DNA of 64,000 nt from positions 434,001 to 498,000 of the forward strand of contig CAVYPC010000002.1 of NCBI GenBank assembly GCA_963770315.1, read 5' to 3'. The notes beneath the pieces are model-generated. The model was not told where the DNA came from. It saw only the letters and a program-made list of their open reading frames with translations, and did not search any database. Position 1 is the first letter of the stretch. Each line of letters starts with the position of its first letter. The translations under genes and the position numbers were made by a program. This DNA comes from VRUE01 sp963770315 (GTDB lineage: Bacteria; Actinomycetota; Thermoleophilia; Solirubrobacterales; 70-9). This document shows positions 1 through 8,102 of this stretch, one piece after another.

Positions 1-494
1 ACGCGAAGGAAAGCGGCGGCAGCGCCGAGGTCGTCGACGTCGAGGTCGAGCTGTCCTCCTGGTCGACCAAGGCGACGCTGGTGCAGCGCGGCGAGCAGCG
101 CGGCGCCGACGTCAACATCGAGGATGCCGACATCCTCGTCGGCGGTGGCCGCGGGCTCGGTGCCGCGGAGGGCTTCAAGCAGTGCGAGGAACTGGCCGAG
201 GCGATGGGCGGGGCGGTTGCCGCGACCCGCGCCGTGGTCGACGCCGGCTGGTACCCCTACGCGGCCCAGATCGGCCAGACCGGCAAGACGGTCGCGCCGA
301 AGCTCTACCTGGCCGCAGGCATCTCCGGCGCTATCCAGCACAAGGTCGGGATGCAGAGCTCGGAGAACATCCTGGCGATCAACAAGGACCAGAACGCGCC
401 GATCTTCGAGTTCTCGGACCTCGGCGTGGTTGGCGATCTGCACAAGATCGTCCCCAAGCTGACCGAGGCGATCAAAGCGAAGAAGGGGGGCTGA
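1..494 (+). CDS. etfA: Electron transfer flavoprotein alpha subunit, C-terminal part
   Basis: Only the last 164 or so residues are in the window; the gene enters from the left edge in frame 3. The visible part is the FAD-binding domain of ETF alpha (FixB type): a GGRGLG turn followed by the run GQTGKTVAPKLY and a GISGAIQH segment, all hallmarks of the family. ETF is a soluble heterodimer that collects electrons from acyl-CoA and other dehydrogenases and passes them to ETF-quinone oxidoreductase. That enzyme is encoded 45 bases downstream, which fits an etfBA-fixC-type operon. The beta subunit would be expected upstream, outside the window. Confidence 0.95.
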   Translation, partial: AKESGGSAEVVDVEVELSSWSTKATLVQRGEQRGADVNIEDADILVGGGRGLGAAEGFKQCEELAEAMGGAVAATRAVVDAGWYPYAAQIGQTGKTVAPKLYLAAGISGAIQHKVGMQSSENILAINKDQNAPIFEFSDLGVVGDLHKIVPKLTEAIKAKKGG

Positions 495-539
495 GCCGAC
501 CGGCTCGGCCTTCTCCCGACCGCGCAAAAGGAGTTAGAG

Positions 540-2240
540 ATGCCAGCAGCAGTAGCACCAAGCGAGTTCCCGCCGCCGTTCGACGCGGCCGACGTCGTCG
601 GCCCGCCGACCGATCCGGAGGACGATCGAATAGAGGTCGGCGTTGCGATCGTCGGCGGCGGGCCCGCCGGGCTCGCCTGCGCGAACAAGCTGATGCAGCT
701 GCTGGAGGACGAGCCCGAGCTGACCGAGAAGCTGGGCGAAGTCCCGGTCGCGGTGATCGAGAAGGGCAAGGTTGCCGGCGCGCATCTGCTCTCCGGGGCC
801 AACATGAAGCCCTCGGCGATGGAAGAGCTCTTCCCCGACCTCGACAAGTCGGAGTGGCCGGTCTACCAGGAGGTGACCAAGGACGCGCTCTACCTGCTGA
901 CCTCGAAGGCGGCGCTGCCGCTGAAACCGACGCCGCCCAACTTCCGAAATCACGGCAACTACGTCACCTCGGTCTCGAAACTGGGCCGCTTCCTCGCCGA
1001 CAAAGCCGAGGAAGCAGGCGTCTACATCCTCTCCGAGACGGCGGCGACCAAGCTGCTGGTCGAGGACCGTGTCGTCAAGGGCGTGCGCTCGGGAGACCGC
1101 GGCCGCGGCAAAGAGGGAGAAGAGCTCGGCAACTTCGAGCCCGGTTCCGACGTAGTCGCCAAGGCGACCGTCCTCGCCGAGGGAACCGTCGGCCACCTCA
1201 CCTACGCTGCCTACGACTACTTCGACCTGCACGGCGCCGACCCGATGCGCTGGGAGCTCGGGGTCAAAGAGGTCTGGGAGGTGCCGAAGCCGCTCGACCG
1301 CGTGATCCACACGATGGGCTGGCCGCTGCGCAAGGCGCCCAAGTACAACGAGTTCGGCGGCAGCTTCATCTATCCGATGGGCGAGGACAAGGTCTGCATC
1401 GGCCTCGTTGCCGGCCTCGACTACACCGATGCCACCTTCAGCGTCCACGACGCGCTGCAGCTGATGAAGACCCACCCCTTCATAAAGCAGATCCTCGAGG
1501 GCGGCAAGCGGGTTGCCTGGGGGGCGAAGACGATCCCCTCGGGCGGTTACTTCGCGATGCCGAAGCGCCTCGCCGTCCCCGGCATGGTGATCGCCGGCGA
1601 CGCCGCCAGCATGGTCAACATCCCGACCCTGAAGGGCGTCCACTACGCGATGCACGCCGGCATGTACGCGGCAGAAGCGATCGTCGCGGCGCTCAAGAAA
1701 GACTCGGTCAACTTCGAGGCATACGACGAGAAGGTCCACAACTCGCTGATCGAGAAGGATCTGTACGAATCGCGCAATATGCGCCAGCCCTTCACCAAGG
1801 GCTTCTTCCTCGGCGGCGCCTTCGCCTCGGCGATGACGGTGACGAAAGGCCGCTTTCCGGGGGGGCACTGGGGCCAGGAGGACGATGCCGAGGTCGAGGT
1901 CGAGATCGGCAAGGCGGGCGACATGTACATCCAGCCCGACAACGAGCTGACCTTCAGCAAGCTCGACTCGGTCTTCCTCTCCGGCAACGCCACCCGCGAC
2001 GATGCGCCGAACCACGTCCGCATTCAGACCAGGGTGCCGCGCGAGATCGCCCAGACCTGGGTCGCGATGTGCCCGGCGCAGGTCTACGAGATCCCCGACG
2101 AGCAGCTGGAGAACGGCGCCGCCGAAGTCGACGTCCACGTCACCGCCTCCAACTGCGTCCAGTGCGGCGCGATCACCGCCAAGGGCGGCCGCCTCACCCT
2201 GCCCGAGGGCGGCGACGGGCCTCTGTACCAGGAGACTTAG
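540..2240 (+). CDS. Electron transfer flavoprotein-quinone oxidoreductase (ETF-QO/FixC family)
   Basis: A 566-residue flavoprotein expected to move electrons from ETF into the membrane quinone pool. The N-terminus carries the Rossmann FAD motif GGGPAG at residues 39-44. The body matches ETF-QO (IHTMGWPL, GDAASMVNIP and KGVHYAMHAG segments). The C-terminal ferredoxin-like domain normally binds a 4Fe-4S cluster through four cysteines. Here C511, C539 and C542 are present, but the fourth position is Ile545 (NCVQCGAI). The cluster may therefore be 3Fe-4S, use another ligand, or be altered. The ATG has a purine-rich AAAGGAG just upstream, and the gene follows etfA closely, so co-transcription is likely. 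Confidence 0.93.
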   Translation: MPAAVAPSEFPPPFDAADVVGPPTDPEDDRIEVGVAIVGGGPAGLACANKLMQLLEDEPELTEKLGEVPVAVIEKGKVAGAHLLSGANMKPSAMEELFPDLDKSEWPVYQEVTKDALYLLTSKAALPLKPTPPNFRNHGNYVTSVSKLGRFLADKAEEAGVYILSETAATKLLVEDRVVKGVRSGDRGRGKEGEELGNFEPGSDVVAKATVLAEGTVGHLTYAAYDYFDLHGADPMRWELGVKEVWEVPKPLDRVIHTMGWPLRKAPKYNEFGGSFIYPMGEDKVCIGLVAGLDYTDATFSVHDALQLMKTHPFIKQILEGGKRVAWGAKTIPSGGYFAMPKRLAVPGMVIAGDAASMVNIPTLKGVHYAMHAGMYAAEAIVAALKKDSVNFEAYDEKVHNSLIEKDLYESRNMRQPFTKGFFLGGAFASAMTVTKGRFPGGHWGQEDDAEVEVEIGKAGDMYIQPDNELTFSKLDSVFLSGNATRDDAPNHVRIQTRVPREIAQTWVAMCPAQVYEIPDEQLENGAAEVDVHVTASNCVQCGAITAKGGRLTLPEGGDGPLYQET

Positions 2241-2307
2241 CGAAGACGCTTCAAATTGGGCGCGATTTGCGCGCCACGCGTGTGTCTCGGCCTTCTACGG
2301 CTGGGCC

Positions 2308-2526
2308 ATGTTCGCGAGCCCCTTTCTTGGCCACTTGGCGACCGTTGTCGGGCTGATGGCGGGGGGCATAGCAGTGGGCGGATTCCTCGGACACGCTCGA
2401 CCGAGCTTGTCGGAAGAGTCCGACTCGGAGCTCAGACGTGCCACGACAGTGGGTGGGTTGATCGGGTCGACCGCCGTTGTCCTTGCGGTCGTCCTGTCGG
2501 TTGCCTCTGTTAACTTATTGTCTTAG
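2308..2526 (+). CDS. Small putative membrane protein, unknown
   Basis: A 72-residue reading frame just after the ETF-QO gene. It has two hydrophobic segments: one near residues 8-26, glycine and alanine rich, and one near 48-70. A short charged stretch (SEESDSELRR) lies between them. ATG 2308 is the first usable start after the upstream stop, and no convincing ribosome binding site is visible. The next gene, 17 bases on, also encodes a two-helix small membrane protein. I recognise no family. It could be a non-coding frame, so confidence is moderate. Confidence 0.45.
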   Translation: MFASPFLGHLATVVGLMAGGIAVGGFLGHARPSLSEESDSELRRATTVGGLIGSTAVVLAVVLSVASVNLLS

Positions 2527-2543
2527 CCACTGAAGGATCGGCC

Positions 2544-2765
2544 ATGAGCGAAGCAAGGGCTCTAATTTTCTTATTTGTCGGGGTGGTCTTGTTTTCGAGC
2601 GCCGCGGGGGTGGTTTTGGCGCTGACGCATGCAAGCGGGACGGTCTATGGCCTGACAATCGGTCTGGGCGCCGCGCTCGGAGGGTGGGTCGCTGGGAGCA
2701 TCGTTGTGCGCTACGCCAGGCTCGAGGAGCGGAAAAAGAGAGAAGAGATCATCCTCTCGCGCTAG
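2544..2765 (+). CDS. Small two-helix membrane protein, unknown
   Basis: Encodes 73 residues with two predicted membrane helices (about residues 6-27 and 34-56) and a basic, charged tail (RYARLEERKKREEI) that probably faces the cytoplasm under the positive-inside rule. A GGAT sequence lies nine bases before the ATG. It sits between a similar small frame and a transporter-like gene, with nine bases to the latter. No known family is recognised. Confidence 0.55.
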   Translation: MSEARALIFLFVGVVLFSSAAGVVLALTHASGTVYGLTIGLGAALGGWVAGSIVVRYARLEERKKREEIILSR

Positions 2766-2774
2766 GCGCCGGAG

Positions 2775-3707
2775 GTGCGCGGTAGCGTCCGCTTCGTGCT
2801 GGCGCTGGGGATAGTCGCTGCGGTTGGGGCTTCGGTCCTCTACAACACCTCGATCGCGCTGCAGGCTTTGGAGGCGCGCGAGGTTCCCGGTGAGCACTCG
2901 TTGCGGGTCTCGCTGATCGGGCGGCTGGTGCGGAATCGGCGCTGGCTGGGGGCCACGGCGCTGGGGCTGATCGGTTGGCCGCTGGAGATCGTGGCGCTGC
3001 TACTGGCGCCGCTCACCGTCGTCCAGCCCTGCCTGGCAAGCGGCTTGATCCTGTTGCTCTGGCTGGGCGCGACGCGGCTGGGCGAGGCTCCGGGCCGGCG
3101 CGAGGTGCTGGCGGTGGCGGCGATCGTCGCCGGTGTCGGCGGGGTGGCCTGGGCGGCGCCGGAGCGGACCACCGACCACGCTGGGACGGCGGCGATCGCG
3201 CTGGCGCTGGTGTTGGTCGCGATCCCGGTCGCCGCGCCCTATGTCCTGCGTGCGCGCAGCCGACATTCACCACACCAGGGGGGGGTCGAAGTCGGATGGG
3301 CTCGCGCGGTGGCGACCCTGACCGTGATCAGCGCCGGCTGTGGCTATGCCTGGACCGCGATCGCCAGCAAGCTGCTCACCGACGAGCTCGCCGCCGGCGC
3401 GATCCTGGTTGCGGCCGCTTGGCTCGCGACGGCCGCGGTGTCGGAGGGGCTGGCCCTGCTGAGCGAGATGAGTGCCCTGCAGCGCCGCGCCGCCACCCAC
3501 GTGGCGCCGATGATGTTCGCGGTCCAGATACTCGTCCCGGTGCTGCTCGCGCCGCTGATCTTCGGCGAGTCGTGGGGCGGCACGCCGCTGGGAGGGGCCG
3601 TTCTGGTCGCCTTCATGGCGCTCGCCGTGACCGGAACGGTTCTCCTCGCGGGCTCGCGGGCGGTCGGCACGGTCCTGGAGAGTGCGCACGCGGAGGAATC
3701 CGGCTGA
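2775..3707 (+). CDS. Multi-helix membrane protein resembling DMT/EamA transporters
   Basis: A 310-residue, highly hydrophobic protein with about nine or ten membrane segments arranged as two similar halves, as in the drug/metabolite transporter superfamily. The substrate cannot be read from sequence. The first half contains TVVQPCLASGLIL and the second has LVPVLLAPLIFGESWG, which resembles the helix-loop pattern near the end of EamA repeats. GTG 2775 directly abuts a GGAG, which is closer than ideal; a GTG seven codons later (2796) is an alternative start. The gene follows the small membrane proteins with little spacing. Confidence 0.7.
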   Translation: MRGSVRFVLALGIVAAVGASVLYNTSIALQALEAREVPGEHSLRVSLIGRLVRNRRWLGATALGLIGWPLEIVALLLAPLTVVQPCLASGLILLLWLGATRLGEAPGRREVLAVAAIVAGVGGVAWAAPERTTDHAGTAAIALALVLVAIPVAAPYVLRARSRHSPHQGGVEVGWARAVATLTVISAGCGYAWTAIASKLLTDELAAGAILVAAAWLATAAVSEGLALLSEMSALQRRAATHVAPMMFAVQILVPVLLAPLIFGESWGGTPLGGAVLVAFMALAVTGTVLLAGSRAVGTVLESAHAEESG

Positions 3708-3798
3708 GTCGGAGTCCGCGGGCACTGCTAGCCTTGCGGCGCCTTGGAGCGGTGTTTCGTCCTGAAGGCACTTTCCCAGTTAGACGACGAACGACACC

Positions 3799-4833
3799 GT
3801 GGGCTCAGCCGAGACAATCCGCCCTGACGCCAGTCGCTTCGCGATCGGTTTCGACCATCGTGACCGCGCCAGGCTGTTCGAGCTGTGGACCGAGGTGCTC
3901 GATTCCGAGCAGTGGTCCGAGGGGCGGATGCTGGAGGCCTTCGAGCGGCGCTGGTCGCAGTGGAACGGCTTGCCCAGCCTGGGGTTGTCGAGCTGGGCCG
4001 GCGGCGCCCTCGCCGCGCTCGAGTTCGCCGGGGTGCGCGGCGAGACCGTGCTCTGCCCATCCAACACCTTCATGGCGACTCCGCTCGCCGCGGTCAACGC
4101 CGGCGCCGAGGTCGAGTTCGTCGACTGCAATCGCAGCGATCTCTGCATGTCGTTCGAGGACTTCGAGCGCAAGGCGGAGGGCTCCAAGCCGAAGGCCGCG
4201 ATCCTCGTTCACATCGGCGGTCACATCGCCTTCGACTCCGAGCGGATCGCCGCCTACTGCCGCGAGCACGGGATCTTCCTGCTCGAGGACTGCGCCCACG
4301 CGCACGGCGCCGAGTGGGGCGAGCGCAGGCCGGGCGCCTTCGGCGACGCCGGCGTCTACTCGCTGTACGCGACGAAGACGGTCTCCACCGGCGAGGGGGG
4401 CGTCCTCGTCTCCGCCGATCCGGAGCTGATCGAGTTTGCGGCCAAGTTCCGCAACTACGGCAAGTTCGAGCACGAGGTCGACGGCCTCAACTTCCGTATG
4501 AGCGAGTTCACCGCGGCCCTTGGCCTCGTCCAGGCCGACCGCATGGAGGAGATCGTCGCCTGGAAGAACCGCTACGCGCGTGAGCACCTCGATGCGCTGC
4601 ACCCGGCCCGCCTCGAGCTGCCCGAGGGGATGACATCGGGCCTCTACAAGTACATCGTCTTCGATCCGATCGAGAAGTCGACGGGGCGGGTCTACGAGGA
4701 GCCCTGCCACCGGATCATGGGTCGCGACGACGACCTTCCCAACACGGACTGGGTAGCCGAGAACCACTGGTGCGTGCCGCTCTACTACCGGCCTGAGACC
4801 CGCGAGGGTGCCCTCGCAAAGGAGGAAGCATGA
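3799..4833 (+). CDS. DegT/DnrJ/EryC1/StrS-family PLP-dependent aminotransferase
   Basis: A 344-residue sugar aminotransferase of the DegT/StrS family, which normally aminates a nucleotide-linked keto-sugar using PLP. Recognisable parts are the substrate and PLP-binding run PSNTFMATPLAAVNAGA, the PLP-ring aspartate in LLEDCAHAHGA, and the Schiff-base lysine in YATKTVSTGEGG. The protein is shorter than the usual 370-400 residues. The start is GTG 3799. Its TGA overlaps the ATG of the next gene (ATGA at 4830-4833), so translation is probably coupled. With its neighbours it suggests synthesis of an amino-sugar-containing surface glycan or glycolipid. Confidence 0.88.
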   Translation: MGSAETIRPDASRFAIGFDHRDRARLFELWTEVLDSEQWSEGRMLEAFERRWSQWNGLPSLGLSSWAGGALAALEFAGVRGETVLCPSNTFMATPLAAVNAGAEVEFVDCNRSDLCMSFEDFERKAEGSKPKAAILVHIGGHIAFDSERIAAYCREHGIFLLEDCAHAHGAEWGERRPGAFGDAGVYSLYATKTVSTGEGGVLVSADPELIEFAAKFRNYGKFEHEVDGLNFRMSEFTAALGLVQADRMEEIVAWKNRYAREHLDALHPARLELPEGMTSGLYKYIVFDPIEKSTGRVYEEPCHRIMGRDDDLPNTDWVAENHWCVPLYYRPETREGALAKEEA

Positions 4834-7163
4834 GAGTCCTGGTAACCGGCGGCGGCGGTTTCATCGGCTCGCATGTGGTGGACCGGCTGATGGAGGATGG
4901 GCATACACCCCGGATCTTCGACCTCAGCGCTTCGCCCTATCACTCGCCGCTCGAAGTCGAGACCTTCACCGGCAGCATCACCGACCCCGCCAATCTCGAT
5001 CTGGCGATGCGCGACTGCGACGCTGTCATCCACCTGGCCGCGGTTGCCGACGTCTCGCACGTCCTCGCCGACCCGGTATTGGCGGAGGAGGTCAACACGC
5101 GTGGAACGCTCAATGTGCTCGAGGCGGCGTGCCGGGCGGAGGTGGGGCGGGTCGTCTACGGCTCGACCACCTGGGTCTACAGCGACTGCACGGAGCAGGC
5201 GGTCGACGAGGAGACGCCGATCCCGGCGCCGCGCCACCTCTACACGGCAACCAAGCTGGCAGGGGAGACCTACTGTGCCGGCTACGCCGAGCTCTACGAC
5301 CTCGAGTACACCGTCCTGCGCTTCGGCATCCCCTATGGCCCGCGCGCCCGCGCGGCCGGTGTGGTGGCCAAGTTCACCGACCTGGCTTTCGAAGGCAAGG
5401 CCTTGACGATCGCCGGCGACGGCAGCCAGACGCGCAGCTTCATCTACGTCGAGGATCTCGCCGACGGGATCGTGGCTTCGCTGGCCCCAGAGGCCGCGGG
5501 CCGCACCTACAACCTCTCGGGCGACGAGGTCGTGACCATCCTCGAAATCGCCGAGCGGGTTCAGGAAAACACCGATGGCTGTGAGATCGTCCACACGCCG
5601 CCGCGCCCCGGCGACTTCCCGGGCAAGGAGATTTCCAACGAGCGGGCGCTGGAGGAGATCGGCTGGAAGGCCGAGACGAGCTTCCGCGAGGGCGTGCGCC
5701 GCTATGTCGAGTGGGTGCGCAACACGACGCGGCCACCCGACCCGGTGCCCGGGCTGAAGCCCGTGCTCAGCCACAACGGCAACGGCAACGGCCGCGCCCC
5801 CGGTTCGCTGCTGGAGGGCGCAAGCGAGGAGACAGGAGAGCGCCCGCCGCGGGTCCTGGTGCTCACCGCCGACATCGGCGAGGGCCACGACCTCCCCGCC
5901 CGGATGATCAAGGAGGACGTCGAGCGCGAGATTCCCGGCGCCACGGTCGAGATCGTCGACGGCCTCAAGGCGATGGGCCGGATCTCCTCCTCGGTGGCCC
6001 GCGACGGATCCCGTTTCACCTTCCGCTGGATGCCCTGGCTCTTCGACCTCCAGTACTGGCTGATCACCAAGTTCGCGCCGACGCGCTGGCTCATGCACCA
6101 CCTCAGCTACCTGGTCGGCGCCCGTGGCCTGATGCGCGTCGTCGAGCAGCACCAACCCGACGTCGTCGTCTCCACCTATCCAGGCGTGACCGCGGTGCTT
6201 GGGATGCTGCGCGAGAACCGGCGCCTGCTGGTGCCGGTGCAGTCTGCGATCACCGACCTGGCCGGGCTGCGCTACTGGGCGCACCCCGGAGTCGATCTCC
6301 ACTTCGTCACCCATCCGGAGTCGATCGAGGAGGTCGAGCGCCTGGTCGGGCCGGGCAGCGTCGAGTGGATGCGACCGCCGATCGCCCGTGACTTCCTGAT
6401 GCCGCGCACGCGCGGCGCCGCGCGCGAAGCGCTTGGCGTACCCACCCATGCCCGCCTGGTTCTCGTCTCCGGGGGCGGTTGGGGGGTCGGCGATCTCGAA
6501 GGCGCGATCGATGCTGCGCTCTCCGGCGAGGACACGCTCGTCGTCTGCATCGCCGGCCGCAACGAGGCAGCGCGCGAGAAGTTGGAGCAGCGCTACGGGG
6601 ACAACGAGCGGGTACAGGTGCTCGGCTTCACCGAGCAGATGAGCGACTGGATGGCGGCGGCCGACGCGATGGTCCACTCGACCGCCGGCCTCACCGTTTT
6701 GGAGGCGCACATTCGCGGTTGCCCGGTCGTCTCCTACGGTTTCTCCGCCGGCCACCTGCGGGCGAACAACGCGGCCTTCGAGCGCTTCGGCCTGGCCGAG
6801 GTGGCGCGCTCCGAGCACGAGCTCGTCTCGGCACTGCGCCACCTGACCCGGGAACGCCGTTCCCCCGACTCCTCCTTCGCCTCGCTCCCGTCGATCGCCT
6901 CGCGCGTCCTCACCGCACGGCCGCGGGTCAAGCCGCAGCCGGTCTGGCGCCTGCGGATGGAGCGGGTCGCGACCGCGGCCAGCGTTGCCATCGTCGCCGT
7001 CGTGATGCTGCTCGCCGTGATCCACCGCGAGACGCCGTACCGCGTGATCGCCAGGCCGCTGGAGAGCCGTATCCATCTCGGCAAGGACGAAGACGCCGTC
7101 ACGCCGGCTGGACAGGCAGCCCAGGCCGCCGCCGCACGCAGCTCCGTCGCAGAAAGCCCTTGA
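4830..7163 (+). CDS. Fusion: NAD-dependent sugar epimerase/dehydratase + GT28/MGDG synthase-like glycosyltransferase
   Basis: A 777-residue protein with two enzymes in one chain. Residues 1-310 form an extended SDR domain: GGGGFIG nucleotide motif at 7-13, and catalytic Tyr138 and Lys142 (YTATK). This is typical of NDP-sugar epimerases or dehydratases. Residues about 340-690 are a glycosyltransferase of the MurG/diacylglycerol-glucosyltransferase type, starting LTADIGEGHD and including STAGLTVLEAHIRGCP near the donor-sugar site. A single hydrophobic helix near 708-726 may anchor it to the membrane. The start overlaps the aminotransferase stop. The inferred role is making and transferring a modified sugar to a lipid acceptor. 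Confidence 0.85.
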   Translation: MRVLVTGGGGFIGSHVVDRLMEDGHTPRIFDLSASPYHSPLEVETFTGSITDPANLDLAMRDCDAVIHLAAVADVSHVLADPVLAEEVNTRGTLNVLEAACRAEVGRVVYGSTTWVYSDCTEQAVDEETPIPAPRHLYTATKLAGETYCAGYAELYDLEYTVLRFGIPYGPRARAAGVVAKFTDLAFEGKALTIAGDGSQTRSFIYVEDLADGIVASLAPEAAGRTYNLSGDEVVTILEIAERVQENTDGCEIVHTPPRPGDFPGKEISNERALEEIGWKAETSFREGVRRYVEWVRNTTRPPDPVPGLKPVLSHNGNGNGRAPGSLLEGASEETGERPPRVLVLTADIGEGHDLPARMIKEDVEREIPGATVEIVDGLKAMGRISSSVARDGSRFTFRWMPWLFDLQYWLITKFAPTRWLMHHLSYLVGARGLMRVVEQHQPDVVVSTYPGVTAVLGMLRENRRLLVPVQSAITDLAGLRYWAHPGVDLHFVTHPESIEEVERLVGPGSVEWMRPPIARDFLMPRTRGAAREALGVPTHARLVLVSGGGWGVGDLEGAIDAALSGEDTLVVCIAGRNEAAREKLEQRYGDNERVQVLGFTEQMSDWMAAADAMVHSTAGLTVLEAHIRGCPVVSYGFSAGHLRANNAAFERFGLAEVARSEHELVSALRHLTRERRSPDSSFASLPSIASRVLTARPRVKPQPVWRLRMERVATAASVAIVAVVMLLAVIHRETPYRVIARPLESRIHLGKDEDAVTPAGQAAQAAAARSSVAESP

Positions 7164-7861
7164 TCGGCAGGCTGCTCGGCGCCGGGCTCTCGGCCGGCGC
7201 GCTCCTTCACGTAGGGCCGGCTCTGGCCCCGATCGTGCCGGGCTTGGGGTCGAAGCTGGGGATCGCGCATCGCCAGGACGGCGTCGAAGGTGTGGCGCTC
7301 ACCTTCGACGACGGCCCCCATCCCCAGGGCACGCCGATCGTGCTGGAGATCCTGCGCGAGGCCGAAGCGCAAGCGACCTTCTTCCTGGTCGGAGAGCAGG
7401 TCGAGCGCCGCCCGGCATTGGCCGCGGAGATCGTCGCCGCGGGTCACCGGGTCGAGCTGCACTGTCACCGCCACCGCAACCTGCTGCGGCTGACCGCGGG
7501 GCAGTTCCTGGAGGACGCCGAGCGCGCCCGGGCGGCGATCGAGGAGGCGAGCGGGCAGGCCGTCGCGGACCACCGTCCGCCTTACGGCATCTACAGCGCC
7601 GCGGCCCTGCGAGCGTGCCGGCGGCGCGGCTGGCGCCCGGTGCTCTGGTCGAAGTGGGGGAAGGACTGGCGGGGTCGAGCCACGGCGCACTCGATCGCTC
7701 GCCGCGCGACCGAGTCGGTCGGCGATGGCGACATCGTCCTACTGCACGACGCCGACTACTACAGCGCCCCCGGCTCCTGGGTTCGCACCGCAGCGGCCCT
7801 GCCGATCATCCTCGAGGAGCTGGGCAACTGCGGGCTGAAGGCCATCTCGCTGCGCCGTTGA
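7160..7861 (+). CDS. Polysaccharide deacetylase (NodB homology, carbohydrate esterase 4)
   Basis: A 233-residue protein with the NodB fold. The first metal/catalytic motif TFDDGPHP is at about residues 48-55, the second is HCHRHRNLL, followed by RPPYGIYS and the late LLHDAD motif. CE4 enzymes remove N- or O-acetyl groups from peptidoglycan or polysaccharides, usually outside the cell. The N-terminus is hydrophobic (LLGAGLSAGALLHVGPALAP) and may be a signal or anchor. I place the start at TTG 7160 because its last two bases overlap the upstream TGA (TTGA), indicating coupling to the epimerase-transferase gene. It closes the surface-sugar operon. Confidence 0.85.
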   Translation: MIGRLLGAGLSAGALLHVGPALAPIVPGLGSKLGIAHRQDGVEGVALTFDDGPHPQGTPIVLEILREAEAQATFFLVGEQVERRPALAAEIVAAGHRVELHCHRHRNLLRLTAGQFLEDAERARAAIEEASGQAVADHRPPYGIYSAAALRACRRRGWRPVLWSKWGKDWRGRATAHSIARRATESVGDGDIVLLHDADYYSAPGSWVRTAAALPIILEELGNCGLKAISLRR

Positions 7862-8018
7862 GTCGGTGGCGCGAGGGTCCATTGCTCGCAGCCGGCAAAG
7901 GCTTCGTCGAGTCGTCTCGCCATCGAGCTCCTTGGCCGATCCTGGTCGAAGATTTCCTTGGTCACTGGTTCTCCGTCCTGTAGGGGGCGTTGAGGAAGTC
8001 TCTCCTCTCCGTCAGACG

Positions 8019-8041
8019 AAAAAACCGCACTTAGCGGGAAA
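8019..8041 (-). terminator. Rho-independent-like terminator of the hydrolase gene
   Basis: Read on the minus strand this is CCGC, loop TAAGT, GCGG followed by six T residues. It lies about 62 bases beyond the stop of the alpha/beta hydrolase. The stem is short but GC-only, and the T run is clear. A second, A/T-rich imperfect hairpin lies between it and the gene (about 8074-8096). The rest of the 241-base gap between the deacetylase and hydrolase genes shows nothing I can interpret. Confidence 0.6.
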
Positions 8042-8102
8042 ACCCGAAACCGGCTGTTGCCTCTGACTTTTTCTTCTCGCTATGCGCGAAGAAAACGCCA
8101 GG

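Noticed and set aside
182..2356. Long overlapping reading frame across etfA and the ETF-QO gene
   Set aside because: It is the shifted frame of two clearly real genes, rich in Arg and Gly as expected from high GC, with no family resemblance. The same reasoning removes the long antisense frames opposite atpA-atpD, secA, ftsX and others.
3885..4583. Alternative frame inside the DegT aminotransferase gene
   Set aside because: Arg-rich shadow frame without any domain; the aminotransferase frame carries all motifs.
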